Notes under the pieces: model-generated
What the model saw: the letters and a program-made list of their open reading frames with translations, nothing else
What the model was told of the DNA's origin: nothing
Database searches by the model: none
Assembly (NCBI GenBank): GCA_903928275.1
Contig: CAIYQJ010000228.1
Location: 1 to 22,390, forward strand
Length of the DNA stretch: 22,390 nucleotides
Reading direction: 5' to 3'
DNA from: an uncultured Chloroflexota bacterium
Lineage (GTDB): Bacteria; Chloroflexota; Limnocylindria; Limnocylindrales; CSP1-4
In this document: in pieces, positions 1-7,478 of the stretch
Layout of the letters: each line of letters opens with the position of its first letter
Position numbering within the stretch: position 1 is the first letter of the stretch
Position numbers and translations under genes: made by a program

Positions 1-1
1 C

Positions 2-1981
2 GGCGCGTACGCGAGCCGTCCCGTCGTCGTCGCGCCGCCGGACCCCCGCGCACCCGCCGTGGCCGCGACTGTCGCCGATCTGGTGCTCGCGGCGGTGCCG
101 GAGGGCCGCGTCGAGCACATCGGCAGCACTGCCGTCACCGGGATGCCGGGCACGGGCATCGTCGACCTTCTCGTCCTGGTCGCCGACGGCCAGGTGACGG
201 CGGCGGGCGAGCGCCTCGCGCGGCATGGCTTCCAGCGACCCGCGGGTGCGCGTCGGCACGCGGCGCACAGCCCCGCGCTCGTCGGCAGCGTCGACTGGCG
301 CGGCCGCCGGCATCCGCTGCACGTGTTCGTCATGGCGGCCGCCGACCCGGAGGTCCGCGAGATCGTCGGGTTCCGGGACGCGCTGCGGTCGGACGCGCGG
401 CTTCGCCGGGCATACGCGGTCGAGAAGCGACGGCTGGTGGATGCCGGCATCGTCGATCCGCACCTCCACGTGGCGGGACGGGCGTCCTTCATCGACGCGG
501 CGCTCGAGCGACTCCGCATCCGTCGGCCCGAGGTGCCCGCGAGGTCGGCGACCCGCGCGGCGGCGACAGCACGGCCGAGGACGCCGGCCGGCAGGGTGAT
601 GGGTGGATCGGCGTCGGCGGCGCCCTATGGGCTGCGAGGCGTCGTGCCCGGTGGACTGCGAGGCGTCGTGCCCGGTGGACTGCGAGACGTCGTGCCCGGT
701 GGACTGCGAGACGTCGTGCCCGGTGGGCTGCGAGACGTCGTGCCCGGTGGGCTGCGAGGCGTCGTGCCAGGTGGGCCCCCCGACCACGTCTCCCCGATCC
801 TCCCGCCCGCGACGATCGGCATCCTCGGCGGGGGCCAGCTCGGCCGGATGCTCGCGGTCGCCGCGCGCGCGATTGGCTACCGGATCGCGATCCTCGACCC
901 GGACCCCGACTGCCCGGCGCATGCGGTGGCGGATCGCCAGGTCGTGGGCAGCTACGACGATCCGGCCGCCGCGGCGGAGCTGGCCCGGGGCTGCGCGGTG
1001 GTCACGTACGAGCTGGAGCACGTGGACGCGGCCCTCGGCGAGGCGGTCCTCGCCGCGGGCGTCCCGCTGCGGCCCGGCCTGCGCGCGCTGACCGTGGCCC
1101 AGGACCGGCTCGCGGAGCGTCGCTGGCTCGAGGAGCAGGGCGTCCCCGTGGCGCGGTGGCGCGAGGTGCGGAGCGCAGCCGAGCTGCGGGTGGCCCTGGC
1201 ACACGTGGGTCTTCCCGCGCGCCTCAAGGCACCTCTCGGCGGGTACGACGGCCGTAGCCAGGTCCGGATCACCCACGTCTCCGCCGCGGCCGACGCGTGG
1301 GCCGCCCTGGCCGGGCCGTCCGCGCCGCGCGACCCGCGGCTGCCGCCCGCGATGGCCCGGCCCCACCTGCTCGTGGAGGCGGAGCTCCCGTTCACGGCCG
1401 AGCTGAGCGTGGTCGTGGCGCGCGGCGGGGACGGTGTCGCCCGCGCGTTCCCGGTCGCGCGCAACGTCCACGACGAAGGCATCCTCGTGGAGTCGGTGGC
1501 GCCCGCGCCGGTGGCGCCCCTCGCCGTGGCCTTTGCACGCGATCTCGGCGAGCGCCTCGCGGTCGCGCTCGACGTCACCGGGACCCTCGCCGTCGAGATG
1601 TTCCTCCTCGGCGACGACACGCTCGCCGTGAACGAGCTGGCGCCGCGCGTCCACAACAGCGGGCACTGGACGATCGAGGGCTGCCGGACGAGCCAGTTCG
1701 AGCAGCACGTGCGGGCGATCTGCGGACTGCCCCTCGGCTCGGTCGAGATGACCGGCAGCGCCGCCACGATCAACATCCTTGGGTCCGGGCCCGACCGGCC
1801 GGCGCACCTCGCGGGACTCGCGGATGCGCTCGCGGATCCCGACGTGAAGGTGCACGTCTATGACAAGCGACGCGTCTTCGAGCGGCGCAAGATGGGCCAC
1901 GTGACGGCGGTCGCAGGCTCGCCCGAGGAGGCTCTCGAACGCGCCCGCCACGCCCGGAGACGCCTCCGCTGGGGGCACTGA
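2..1981 (+). CDS. purK: GrpB/UPF0157 domain fused in frame to PurK (N5-carboxyaminoimidazole ribonucleotide synthase); 5' end outside window
   Basis: The frame is open from base 2 with no stop, so the true start may lie upstream; the first start codon inside the window is GTG 59. Numbering from 59, residues about 1-160 look like a GrpB/UPF0157 nucleotidyltransferase-fold domain (EHIGSTAV, later FRDALRSDARLRRAYAVEKR). Residues about 191-238 are six 8-residue repeats (GLRGVVPG or GLRDVVPG). Residues about 252-640 form a full-length PurK ATP-grasp enzyme, with TIGILGGGQLGRM, ILDPDPDCPA, LKAPLGGYDGRSQ, and the signature NELAPRVHNSGHWTIEGC followed by TSQFEQHVRAICGLPLG. PurK carboxylates AIR to N5-CAIR using ATP and bicarbonate, and PurE then acts on the product; purE is at 12155. 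The GrpB role is unknown, although this domain is fused to CoaE in actinobacteria. PurK might instead be made separately from ATG 599 or GTG 764. PurK is certain; the fusion being a real single protein is not. Confidence 0.85.
   Translation, partial: GAYASRPVVVAPPDPRAPAVAATVADLVLAAVPEGRVEHIGSTAVTGMPGTGIVDLLVLVADGQVTAAGERLARHGFQRPAGARRHAAHSPALVGSVDWRGRRHPLHVFVMAAADPEVREIVGFRDALRSDARLRRAYAVEKRRLVDAGIVDPHLHVAGRASFIDAALERLRIRRPEVPARSATRAAATARPRTPAGRVMGGSASAAPYGLRGVVPGGLRGVVPGGLRDVVPGGLRDVVPGGLRDVVPGGLRGVVPGGPPDHVSPILPPATIGILGGGQLGRMLAVAARAIGYRIAILDPDPDCPAHAVADRQVVGSYDDPAAAAELARGCAVVTYELEHVDAALGEAVLAAGVPLRPGLRALTVAQDRLAERRWLEEQGVPVARWREVRSAAELRVALAHVGLPARLKAPLGGYDGRSQVRITHVSAAADAWAALAGPSAPRDPRLPPAMARPHLLVEAELPFTAELSVVVARGGDGVARAFPVARNVHDEGILVESVAPAPVAPLAVAFARDLGERLAVALDVTGTLAVEMFLLGDDTLAVNELAPRVHNSGHWTIEGCRTSQFEQHVRAICGLPLGSVEMTGSAATINILGSGPDRPAHLAGLADALADPDVKVHVYDKRRVFERRKMGHVTAVAGSPEEALERARHARRRLRWGH
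629..772 (+). repeat. Six tandem copies of a 24-bp unit between the GrpB and PurK domains
   Basis: Copies start at 629, 653, 677, 701, 725 and 749. They differ only at a few positions: GGG or GGA in codon 1, GGC or GAC in codon 4, and CCA for CCC in the last copy. The unit is a multiple of three and carries no stop in the frames inspected, so it keeps the GrpB and PurK frames joined. Each copy contains an in-frame GTG; the last one, at 764, could start PurK. Confidence 0.95.
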
Positions 1982-1992
1982 GGCGTGGCGCG

Positions 1993-2017
1993 GCCCGGTT
2001 CGGTCGATTCACCGGGC
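1993..2017 (+). terminator. Possible hairpin terminator after purK
   Basis: A perfect 7-bp inverted repeat (GCCCGGT, 11-nt loop, ACCGGGC) begins 12 nt after the purK stop codon. No T tract follows, which weakens the terminator reading, but position and perfect pairing fit a transcript end before the next gene. Confidence 0.35.
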
Positions 2018-2055
2018 GACTGTGACGACGGGCCCCGGCCGGCCTCGAGACGGCC

Positions 2056-2098
2056 TACCATCAGTGCCCGCGGGTGACCCCCGAGGCCGGGGGTTGCC
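2056..2098 (+). promoter_or_regulatory. Candidate -10 element and leader hairpin ahead of the five-PAS kinase
   Basis: TACCAT at 2056-2061 fits a TANNNT -10 element. Just downstream, 2073-2082 (GGTGACCCCC) pairs with 2089-2098 (GGGGGTTGCC) around a 6-nt loop, giving a 10-bp stem with two G-U pairs. The Shine-Dalgarno AGGAG at 2112-2116 lies 13 nt after the stem. No convincing -35 element is visible. The hairpin is seen directly; transcription from this point is inferred. Confidence 0.3.
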
Positions 2099-2125
2099 GC
2101 GAGACGGCGACAGGAGAATGTCGGC

Positions 2126-5100
2126 GTGGACCTCCCGGTCAGAGGCCGCGAGCCCGGTGTGGAGGAAGCGCTCAGGGACGGCAGGGGGGACCTGCGCGCC
2201 TTCTTCGAGGCCGTCGACGACCTGATCTTCGTGGCGACTCCAGACAGCCGACTCGTCTACGCGAACCCTGCCCTCTCGGCAACCCTCGGCTACAGCGCCC
2301 AGGACATCGCGGCGATGCAGATCCTCCACCTGCATCCGCCCGAGGTGCGGGGCGAGGCCGAGGCGATCCACGCCGCCCTGCTTCGCGGCGATCGCGACGA
2401 CTGTCCCCTCCCGCTGCAGGCTGCGTCGGGGGCGCTCGTGCCGGTCGAGACCCGCCTCTGGCTCGGCCAGTGGAACGGCGCTGCCTGCGTCTTCGGGGTC
2501 TCCAGGGACCTGACCGCAGAGCAGGGAGCCCTGCAGCGGTTCGAGCGGGCGGAAGAGGCGCTGGCCGGCAGCCACGATCTGCTCGCGAACCTCGCCCGGC
2601 TGGTGCCCGGTGCCATCTACCAGTACCGGCTCGACCCTGACGGGCGTTCCGCCTTCCCCTACTCGAGCCCCGGGATGAGCGAGATCTACGAGGTGACGCC
2701 CGAGGAGGTGCGGGAGGATGCCACCCCGGTCTTCGGGCGGCTGCACCCGGACGACGCGGCACGCGTGGGCGAGCTCATCGCGGAGTCGGCCCGTACCCTG
2801 GAGGAGTTCTACTGCCAGTTCCGGGTCATCCTCCCGCGGCAGGGCCTGCGCTGGCGATGGTCGCAGGCGCACCCGGAGCGGACCGGCGATGGAGGGACCC
2901 TCTGGCACGGCGTCATCTCGGACATCACCGAGCGCAGGCTGGCCGACGAGGAGCTGCGCGAGACACGCGATCTCCTGGAGCTCGCGCAGCGCGCCTCTGG
3001 CGCCGGCAGCTGGGACTGGGACGTCATCTCCGGTCGCATCGATTGGTCGCGCGAGATGTTCGCGCTGTTCGGCCTCGACGAGGCGACCGTCGAGGCAGGG
3101 TTCGACGCCTGGAACGGGGCGATGCACCCCGACGACATCGAGGTCGCGAACGCGAACGTGACGCGAGCGCTGGCCAAGCACGCCGCGCTCGACAGCGAGT
3201 ACCGCATCGTGAAGCCGGACGGGGAAGTGCGCTGGATCAACGCGCTCGGGCGGGGCGTGTACGGCGAGCAAGGCGAGCCCGTGCGCATGAGCGGCATGTG
3301 CATCGACATCACCGAGCGCAGGGCGGTGGAGGAGAAGCTGCGCGAGAGTGAAACTCGCTTCCGCCTGCTCTTCGAGTCGCTCACCACGGGGTTCGCGCTC
3401 CACGAGATCGTCCGGGACGCGGCGGGCACGCCGTGCGACTACCGGTTCATCTCGGTGAACCCGGCGTTCGAGTCGCTCGTCGGCCGCAGTGCGGGCGAGC
3501 TCGTGGGGCGTACCGTGCTCGAGGTCCTCCCGGGGACCGAGCCCGCGTGGATCGAGCGGTATGGCCGGGTCGCGACCACCGGCGAGCCGGCGGAGTTCGA
3601 GGACTACGCGAGCGCGCTCGACCGGACCTACCACGTCGTCGCGTACTCTCCGGAGCCGGAGCACTTCGCCGTCGTCGTCGAGGACATGACCGAGCACAAG
3701 CGCGCCGAGGAGGCGCTGCGGGCGAGCGAGGAGCGGTTCCAGGGCGTCTTCGACTCCACGAATGACCTGATCTCCATCGTGCACCCGGTCCGCGACGAGC
3801 GCGGGGCCATCGTCGACCTTGACGTCGCCTGGGCGAACGCGACGTGGCGATCGTGGTTCGGCTGGACGGGCCGCGACCCGGGGACCCCCCGACTCCTGGA
3901 GATCGCTCCCTGGCTCGCCCGGATGCTTCCGACCTACGAGCGGGTCACGGCGACCGGGCAGGTGGAGCGCGACGACGTGCAGCTTCCCGATGGCAGGTGG
4001 CTTGACGTCGAGTACGTGGCATTCGGCGACGGGCTGCTCGTCGTCTCGCGCGACGTCACCGAGCGCAACCGCCTCGCCGCGCAGGTCCTCCAGTCCCAGA
4101 AGATGGAGACGGTCGGTCGGCTCGCGGGCGGCGTCGCGCATGACTTCAACAACCTCCTCACGGTCGTCCTCGGCAACGTCGAGATCGCCCGCGCAGACCT
4201 CGACCCGGCGGATCCGCGCCAGGACGCGCTCACACAGATCGAGGACGCCGGACGCCGGGGAGCGGCACTCGCCCGCCAGCTGCTCGCCTTCAGCCGGCAA
4301 CAGTTCGTCTCGCCAGAGGTGCTCGAGCTCAGCTCCGTCGTCGCCGAGATGGAGGGGATGCTCCGCCGCCTGATCGGCGAAGGGATCACGCTCACGGTGA
4401 TCGCCGGCGAGCCGCCCGGACGGGTGCGGGCGGACCGCGCGCAGGTGGGTCAGGTCCTCCTCAACCTCGTCGTGAACGCCCGCGACGCGATGCCCGACGG
4501 CGGTGCGATCCGGATCGACACCCTCCCGGTCGAGCTCGGCGAGGCCGACACTGACCGACCCACATCTCTCGCGCCCGGCCCTTACGTGGCTCTCGTCGTC
4601 GCCGACACCGGGGCCGGCATCGACGAGGCCACGCGGGCGCACCTGTTCGAGCCCTTCTTCACGACGAAGGGTCCGGGAGCGGGCTCCGGACTCGGGCTCT
4701 CGACCGCCCAGGGGATCGCACGCCAGGGTCGCGGTGACGTCGTCTGCGTCGAGAGCGCCCCTGGATGCGGGACGTCCTTCGCGCTCTACCTGCCCGCGAC
4801 CGACGAGCCGCTCCCGGCAGCATCGGCGCCGACTGTCGTGCCCGCCGTGGCAGGGACCGGCACGATCCTCCTCGTCGAGGACGACCCGGGCGTGAGGCGC
4901 CTCGCCGAACGGGACCTCGAGGGCGCCGGCTACGTCGTCCTCCCTGCCAGCGACGGGGCGGAGGCCCTCCGGATACTCGCATCGCACCCGGGGTCGGTCG
5001 AGCTCATCGTCACCGACGTCATCATGCCCACGATGGGCGGACGCGAGCTCGCCCGTCATGCGGCCGAGTCCCGACCCCGGACACGGGTCCTCTTCACCTC

Positions 5101-5254
5101 GGGCTATCCTGGCGACGCCCTCGCGGCAGACGGAGTCCTACCCAGGGCCGCGCACTTCATCGGCAAGCCCTACACGGCCGCGGGGCTCACCGCCGCGGTG
5201 CGCGAGGTGCTCGGCGGCGGGGGTGAGGAGCAGGGTCGCCGGCCCACGACGTGA
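2126..5254 (+). CDS. Hybrid histidine kinase: five PAS domains, HisKA, HATPase, receiver
   Basis: This is a 1042-residue protein with no clear membrane segment, so probably a cytoplasmic sensor. PAS-like domains lie at about 22-130, 150-272, 282-400, 407-527 and 533-650; several end in the typical DITERR or DVTERN sequence. HisKA follows, with phosphoacceptor His672 in VAHDFNN, a motif of CckA-like kinases. The HATPase has its N box near 775 (NLVVNARDAMPDGG) and its G box near 844 (GSGLGLS). The C-terminal receiver (about 912-1035) has an acidic pocket (VEDD), phospho-acceptor Asp964 (VTDVIMP) and the conserved Lys (GKP). The start is GTG 2126, because AGGAG lies 9 nt upstream and the nearby ATG 2118 is out of frame. 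Signal would pass from His672 to Asp964 or to another protein. The PAS ligand cannot be told from sequence. The kinase core and receiver resemble those of the next gene. Confidence 0.9.
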   Translation: MDLPVRGREPGVEEALRDGRGDLRAFFEAVDDLIFVATPDSRLVYANPALSATLGYSAQDIAAMQILHLHPPEVRGEAEAIHAALLRGDRDDCPLPLQAASGALVPVETRLWLGQWNGAACVFGVSRDLTAEQGALQRFERAEEALAGSHDLLANLARLVPGAIYQYRLDPDGRSAFPYSSPGMSEIYEVTPEEVREDATPVFGRLHPDDAARVGELIAESARTLEEFYCQFRVILPRQGLRWRWSQAHPERTGDGGTLWHGVISDITERRLADEELRETRDLLELAQRASGAGSWDWDVISGRIDWSREMFALFGLDEATVEAGFDAWNGAMHPDDIEVANANVTRALAKHAALDSEYRIVKPDGEVRWINALGRGVYGEQGEPVRMSGMCIDITERRAVEEKLRESETRFRLLFESLTTGFALHEIVRDAAGTPCDYRFISVNPAFESLVGRSAGELVGRTVLEVLPGTEPAWIERYGRVATTGEPAEFEDYASALDRTYHVVAYSPEPEHFAVVVEDMTEHKRAEEALRASEERFQGVFDSTNDLISIVHPVRDERGAIVDLDVAWANATWRSWFGWTGRDPGTPRLLEIAPWLARMLPTYERVTATGQVERDDVQLPDGRWLDVEYVAFGDGLLVVSRDVTERNRLAAQVLQSQKMETVGRLAGGVAHDFNNLLTVVLGNVEIARADLDPADPRQDALTQIEDAGRRGAALARQLLAFSRQQFVSPEVLELSSVVAEMEGMLRRLIGEGITLTVIAGEPPGRVRADRAQVGQVLLNLVVNARDAMPDGGAIRIDTLPVELGEADTDRPTSLAPGPYVALVVADTGAGIDEATRAHLFEPFFTTKGPGAGSGLGLSTAQGIARQGRGDVVCVESAPGCGTSFALYLPATDEPLPAASAPTVVPAVAGTGTILLVEDDPGVRRLAERDLEGAGYVVLPASDGAEALRILASHPGSVELIVTDVIMPTMGGRELARHAAESRPRTRVLFTSGYPGDALAADGVLPRAAHFIGKPYTAAGLTAAVREVLGGGGEEQGRRPTT

Positions 5255-5313
5255 CCCTCGGCCCGCCCAGCACACCTGCGCGGGGCCCGGCGAAGGAATC
5301 GACGGTCGACCCC

Positions 5314-5341
5314 TTGCCGAAGGCACGCCGAGTAGTACGAT
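5314..5341 (+). promoter_or_regulatory. Candidate sigma-70-type promoter for the REC-PAS-kinase-REC gene
   Basis: TTGCCG (5314-5319) and TACGAT (5336-5341) are separated by 16 nt, and each matches four of six bases of the -35 and -10 consensus. This is an AT-richer patch in the 124-nt gap after the previous gene. It would give a leader of about 30 nt to ATG 5379. Confidence 0.35.
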
Positions 5342-5378
5342 TGGCTGACGTGGCCCAGTGGGCCCCCCGGGGGCCTCC

Positions 5379-7478
5379 ATGATCGATCCTGACCGGACAC
5401 CGCAGGACGAATCGCGAGCCGAGGGTGACGGCGAGGCCGCCGCGACGGCCCAGGCTCCATCGCCCGCGACGCTGCGCGTGCTCGTCGTCGACGACGATGA
5501 GGACGCCTTCGTCATCGTCCGGGCCCTGCTTCGCCAGCGAAGCGCGGACCTGTTCGAGACCACGTGGGCGGCAACGGCGTCGGAGGGCCTCCGGCTGCTG
5601 ACGTCCGACGGCGTGGACGTCGCCCTCGTGGACTTCCGGCTGCCCGACGGCGATGGGCTCGAAGTCATCACCCGCGCCCGTGCCGCCGGATCGCGGACGC
5701 CGATCGTGCTGCTCACGGGGCACACCGTCGCCGGGATCGAAGTCGACGCCCTGAACGCCGGTGCGATCGACTACGTCGACAAGAGCACCCTCTCGGCGCG
5801 GGGCCTCGAGCGGGTCGTCCGCCTCAGCATCGAACGCTCCCGCATCGCCGAGCGGCTCCGTCACAGCCTCGGGCTGTACACGGCCGTCGTGGATGCGATC
5901 GCCGATGGAGTCGTCGTGACCGACGCCGACGGCCGCGTGGTGACGGCGAACCGGAGCGCCGTCGCCATCCTTGGTCAATCGGCGGAGGGTCTCACCACCC
6001 GGTTCCTCACCTCGCGATCCTGGCCGATCGTGCACGAGGACGGCTCTCCGGTCATCGCGAGCGAGCACCCGGTCGAGCGGGCTCTCGTCACCGGCGAGCC
6101 GTCGCCGCGCGTCGTGGTGGGACTGACGCGCCCGGAGGGCGCACCGACGTGGATCTCCCTCTCCGTGTCGGCGCTCGTGCGGCCCGGCGATCCGCTGCCA
6201 TACGGAGCAGTGCTCTCGTTCGCCGACGTGACCGAGCTCCGCACCGTGGAGGACGACCTGCGCCAGGCGCAGAAGATGGAGGCGATCGGACGGCTCGCGG
6301 GCGGGGTCGCCCACGACTTCAACAACCTCCTCACGGCGATCTCCGGGTACAGCGAGCTCCTCCTCGGCGACCTCGCGCCCGATGACGTCCACAGGGCCGA
6401 CGTGGCCGAGATCAGCAGAGCCGCCGAACGAGCCGCCGACCTCACGCGGCAGCTCCTCGCCTTCGGGCGCCGGCAGCTCCTCCAGCCGCGGATCCTCGAC
6501 CTGAACGAGACCATCCTCGAGACGCAGTCGCTGCTCGGCCGGCTCCTCGGCGAGGACATCACGCTCGAGCTGCGGCTCGGGCTCGCGTCCCGGCGGTACA
6601 ACGTCCGGATGGACCCCTGGCAGGCCCAGCAGATCCTCCTCAATCTCGCCTCGAACGCGCGTGACGCCATGCCGCGGGGCGGGCGTCTCACGATCGAGAC
6701 CACCATGTCCACCATCGAGACCGCGCTCCCGGCCAACGTCGGGACGATCCCTGCCGGGCCCCATGTCGTGCTGTCCGTCACCGATACGGGGGCGGGCATG
6801 GATGCCGAGACGATGGCCCACGCCTTCGAGCCCTTCTACACGACCAAGGACGTGGGGCGCGGGACCGGGCTCGGGCTCGCCAGCGTGTACGGGTCCGTGC
6901 ACCAGTCCGGTGGCTACCTGCGGCTTCGGAGCGAGCCGGACCGCGGCACGACCGTCGAGATCTACCTGCCCGCCTACGCAGGGCCGGCCGCCGGGGCCGA
7001 GCCGCCGCTCGCCGCCAGGACCACGCCGGAGCCCTCGTCGACCCGCGGGCGTGAGCGCGTCCTCCTCGTCGACGACGAGGCGAGCGTCCGCAACCTGGCC
7101 GCCGCGACCCTCGTCCGCAACGGGTACCACGTGCACGCCTGCGCGGAGGGCGTGGAGGCACTCGGGATCGCGCGGGACCCGGCGGTGTCGCTCGACCTCC
7201 TCGTGACCGACGTGGTCCTCCCGGGCATGGACGGCTGGAACCTGGCCGCGCAGGTCGCGATGCTGCGCCCTGGGATCGGCGCGCTCTTCATGTCGGGCTT
7301 CGCGGACCACGCGATCGTCCAGGACGGGCTCATGCGGCGCGAGATCGAGCTCCTCGCCAAGCCCTTCAGCTCCTCGGACCTGCTCGCCGCGGTCCGGCGG
7401 GTCCTCGACCGTCGTGACGTGGAGCCCGGCGTCCCGGCAGACGCGCCGCCGGAGGCGCCGCCGGGCACGCCGGCCTGA
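5379..7478 (+). CDS. REC-PAS-HisKA-HATPase-REC hybrid histidine kinase
   Basis: The predicted product is 699 residues from ATG 5379; GTG 5358 would add seven Gly/Pro-rich residues and is less likely. An N-terminal receiver (about residues 30-150) has VVDDDED, a phospho-acceptor Asp in VDFRLPDGDG, and a conserved Lys in DKSTLSARGLERVV. A PAS domain follows (about 160-290). HisKA has its phosphoacceptor near residue 312 in VAHDFNN, and the HATPase includes NLASNARDAMPRGG and GTGLGLASVYG. A C-terminal receiver has LLVDDE, TDVVLPGMDG and AKPF. No membrane segments are seen. Receivers at both ends suggest that it is both a target of another kinase and a phosphate donor, so it could be a relay hub. 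The stop overlaps the next start (TGATG, 7476-7480), which implies translational coupling. It shares the kinase and C-terminal receiver type with the upstream gene, so the pair may be tandem paralogues. Confidence 0.88.
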   Translation: MIDPDRTPQDESRAEGDGEAAATAQAPSPATLRVLVVDDDEDAFVIVRALLRQRSADLFETTWAATASEGLRLLTSDGVDVALVDFRLPDGDGLEVITRARAAGSRTPIVLLTGHTVAGIEVDALNAGAIDYVDKSTLSARGLERVVRLSIERSRIAERLRHSLGLYTAVVDAIADGVVVTDADGRVVTANRSAVAILGQSAEGLTTRFLTSRSWPIVHEDGSPVIASEHPVERALVTGEPSPRVVVGLTRPEGAPTWISLSVSALVRPGDPLPYGAVLSFADVTELRTVEDDLRQAQKMEAIGRLAGGVAHDFNNLLTAISGYSELLLGDLAPDDVHRADVAEISRAAERAADLTRQLLAFGRRQLLQPRILDLNETILETQSLLGRLLGEDITLELRLGLASRRYNVRMDPWQAQQILLNLASNARDAMPRGGRLTIETTMSTIETALPANVGTIPAGPHVVLSVTDTGAGMDAETMAHAFEPFYTTKDVGRGTGLGLASVYGSVHQSGGYLRLRSEPDRGTTVEIYLPAYAGPAAGAEPPLAARTTPEPSSTRGRERVLLVDDEASVRNLAAATLVRNGYHVHACAEGVEALGIARDPAVSLDLLVTDVVLPGMDGWNLAAQVAMLRPGIGALFMSGFADHAIVQDGLMRREIELLAKPFSSSDLLAAVRRVLDRRDVEPGVPADAPPEAPPGTPA

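Noticed and set aside
629..772. CRISPR array
   Set aside because: The units are directly adjacent with no unique spacers, and there are no cas genes nearby.
2009..5059. Long open frame antisense to the five-PAS kinase (about 1016 codons)
   Set aside because: It mirrors a clear multi-domain kinase and has an Arg/Asp/Val/His-rich composition with no domain motifs, as expected opposite high-GC coding DNA. The long antisense frames at 5187-7310, 10412-12658 and 15741-18587 were rejected for the same reason.
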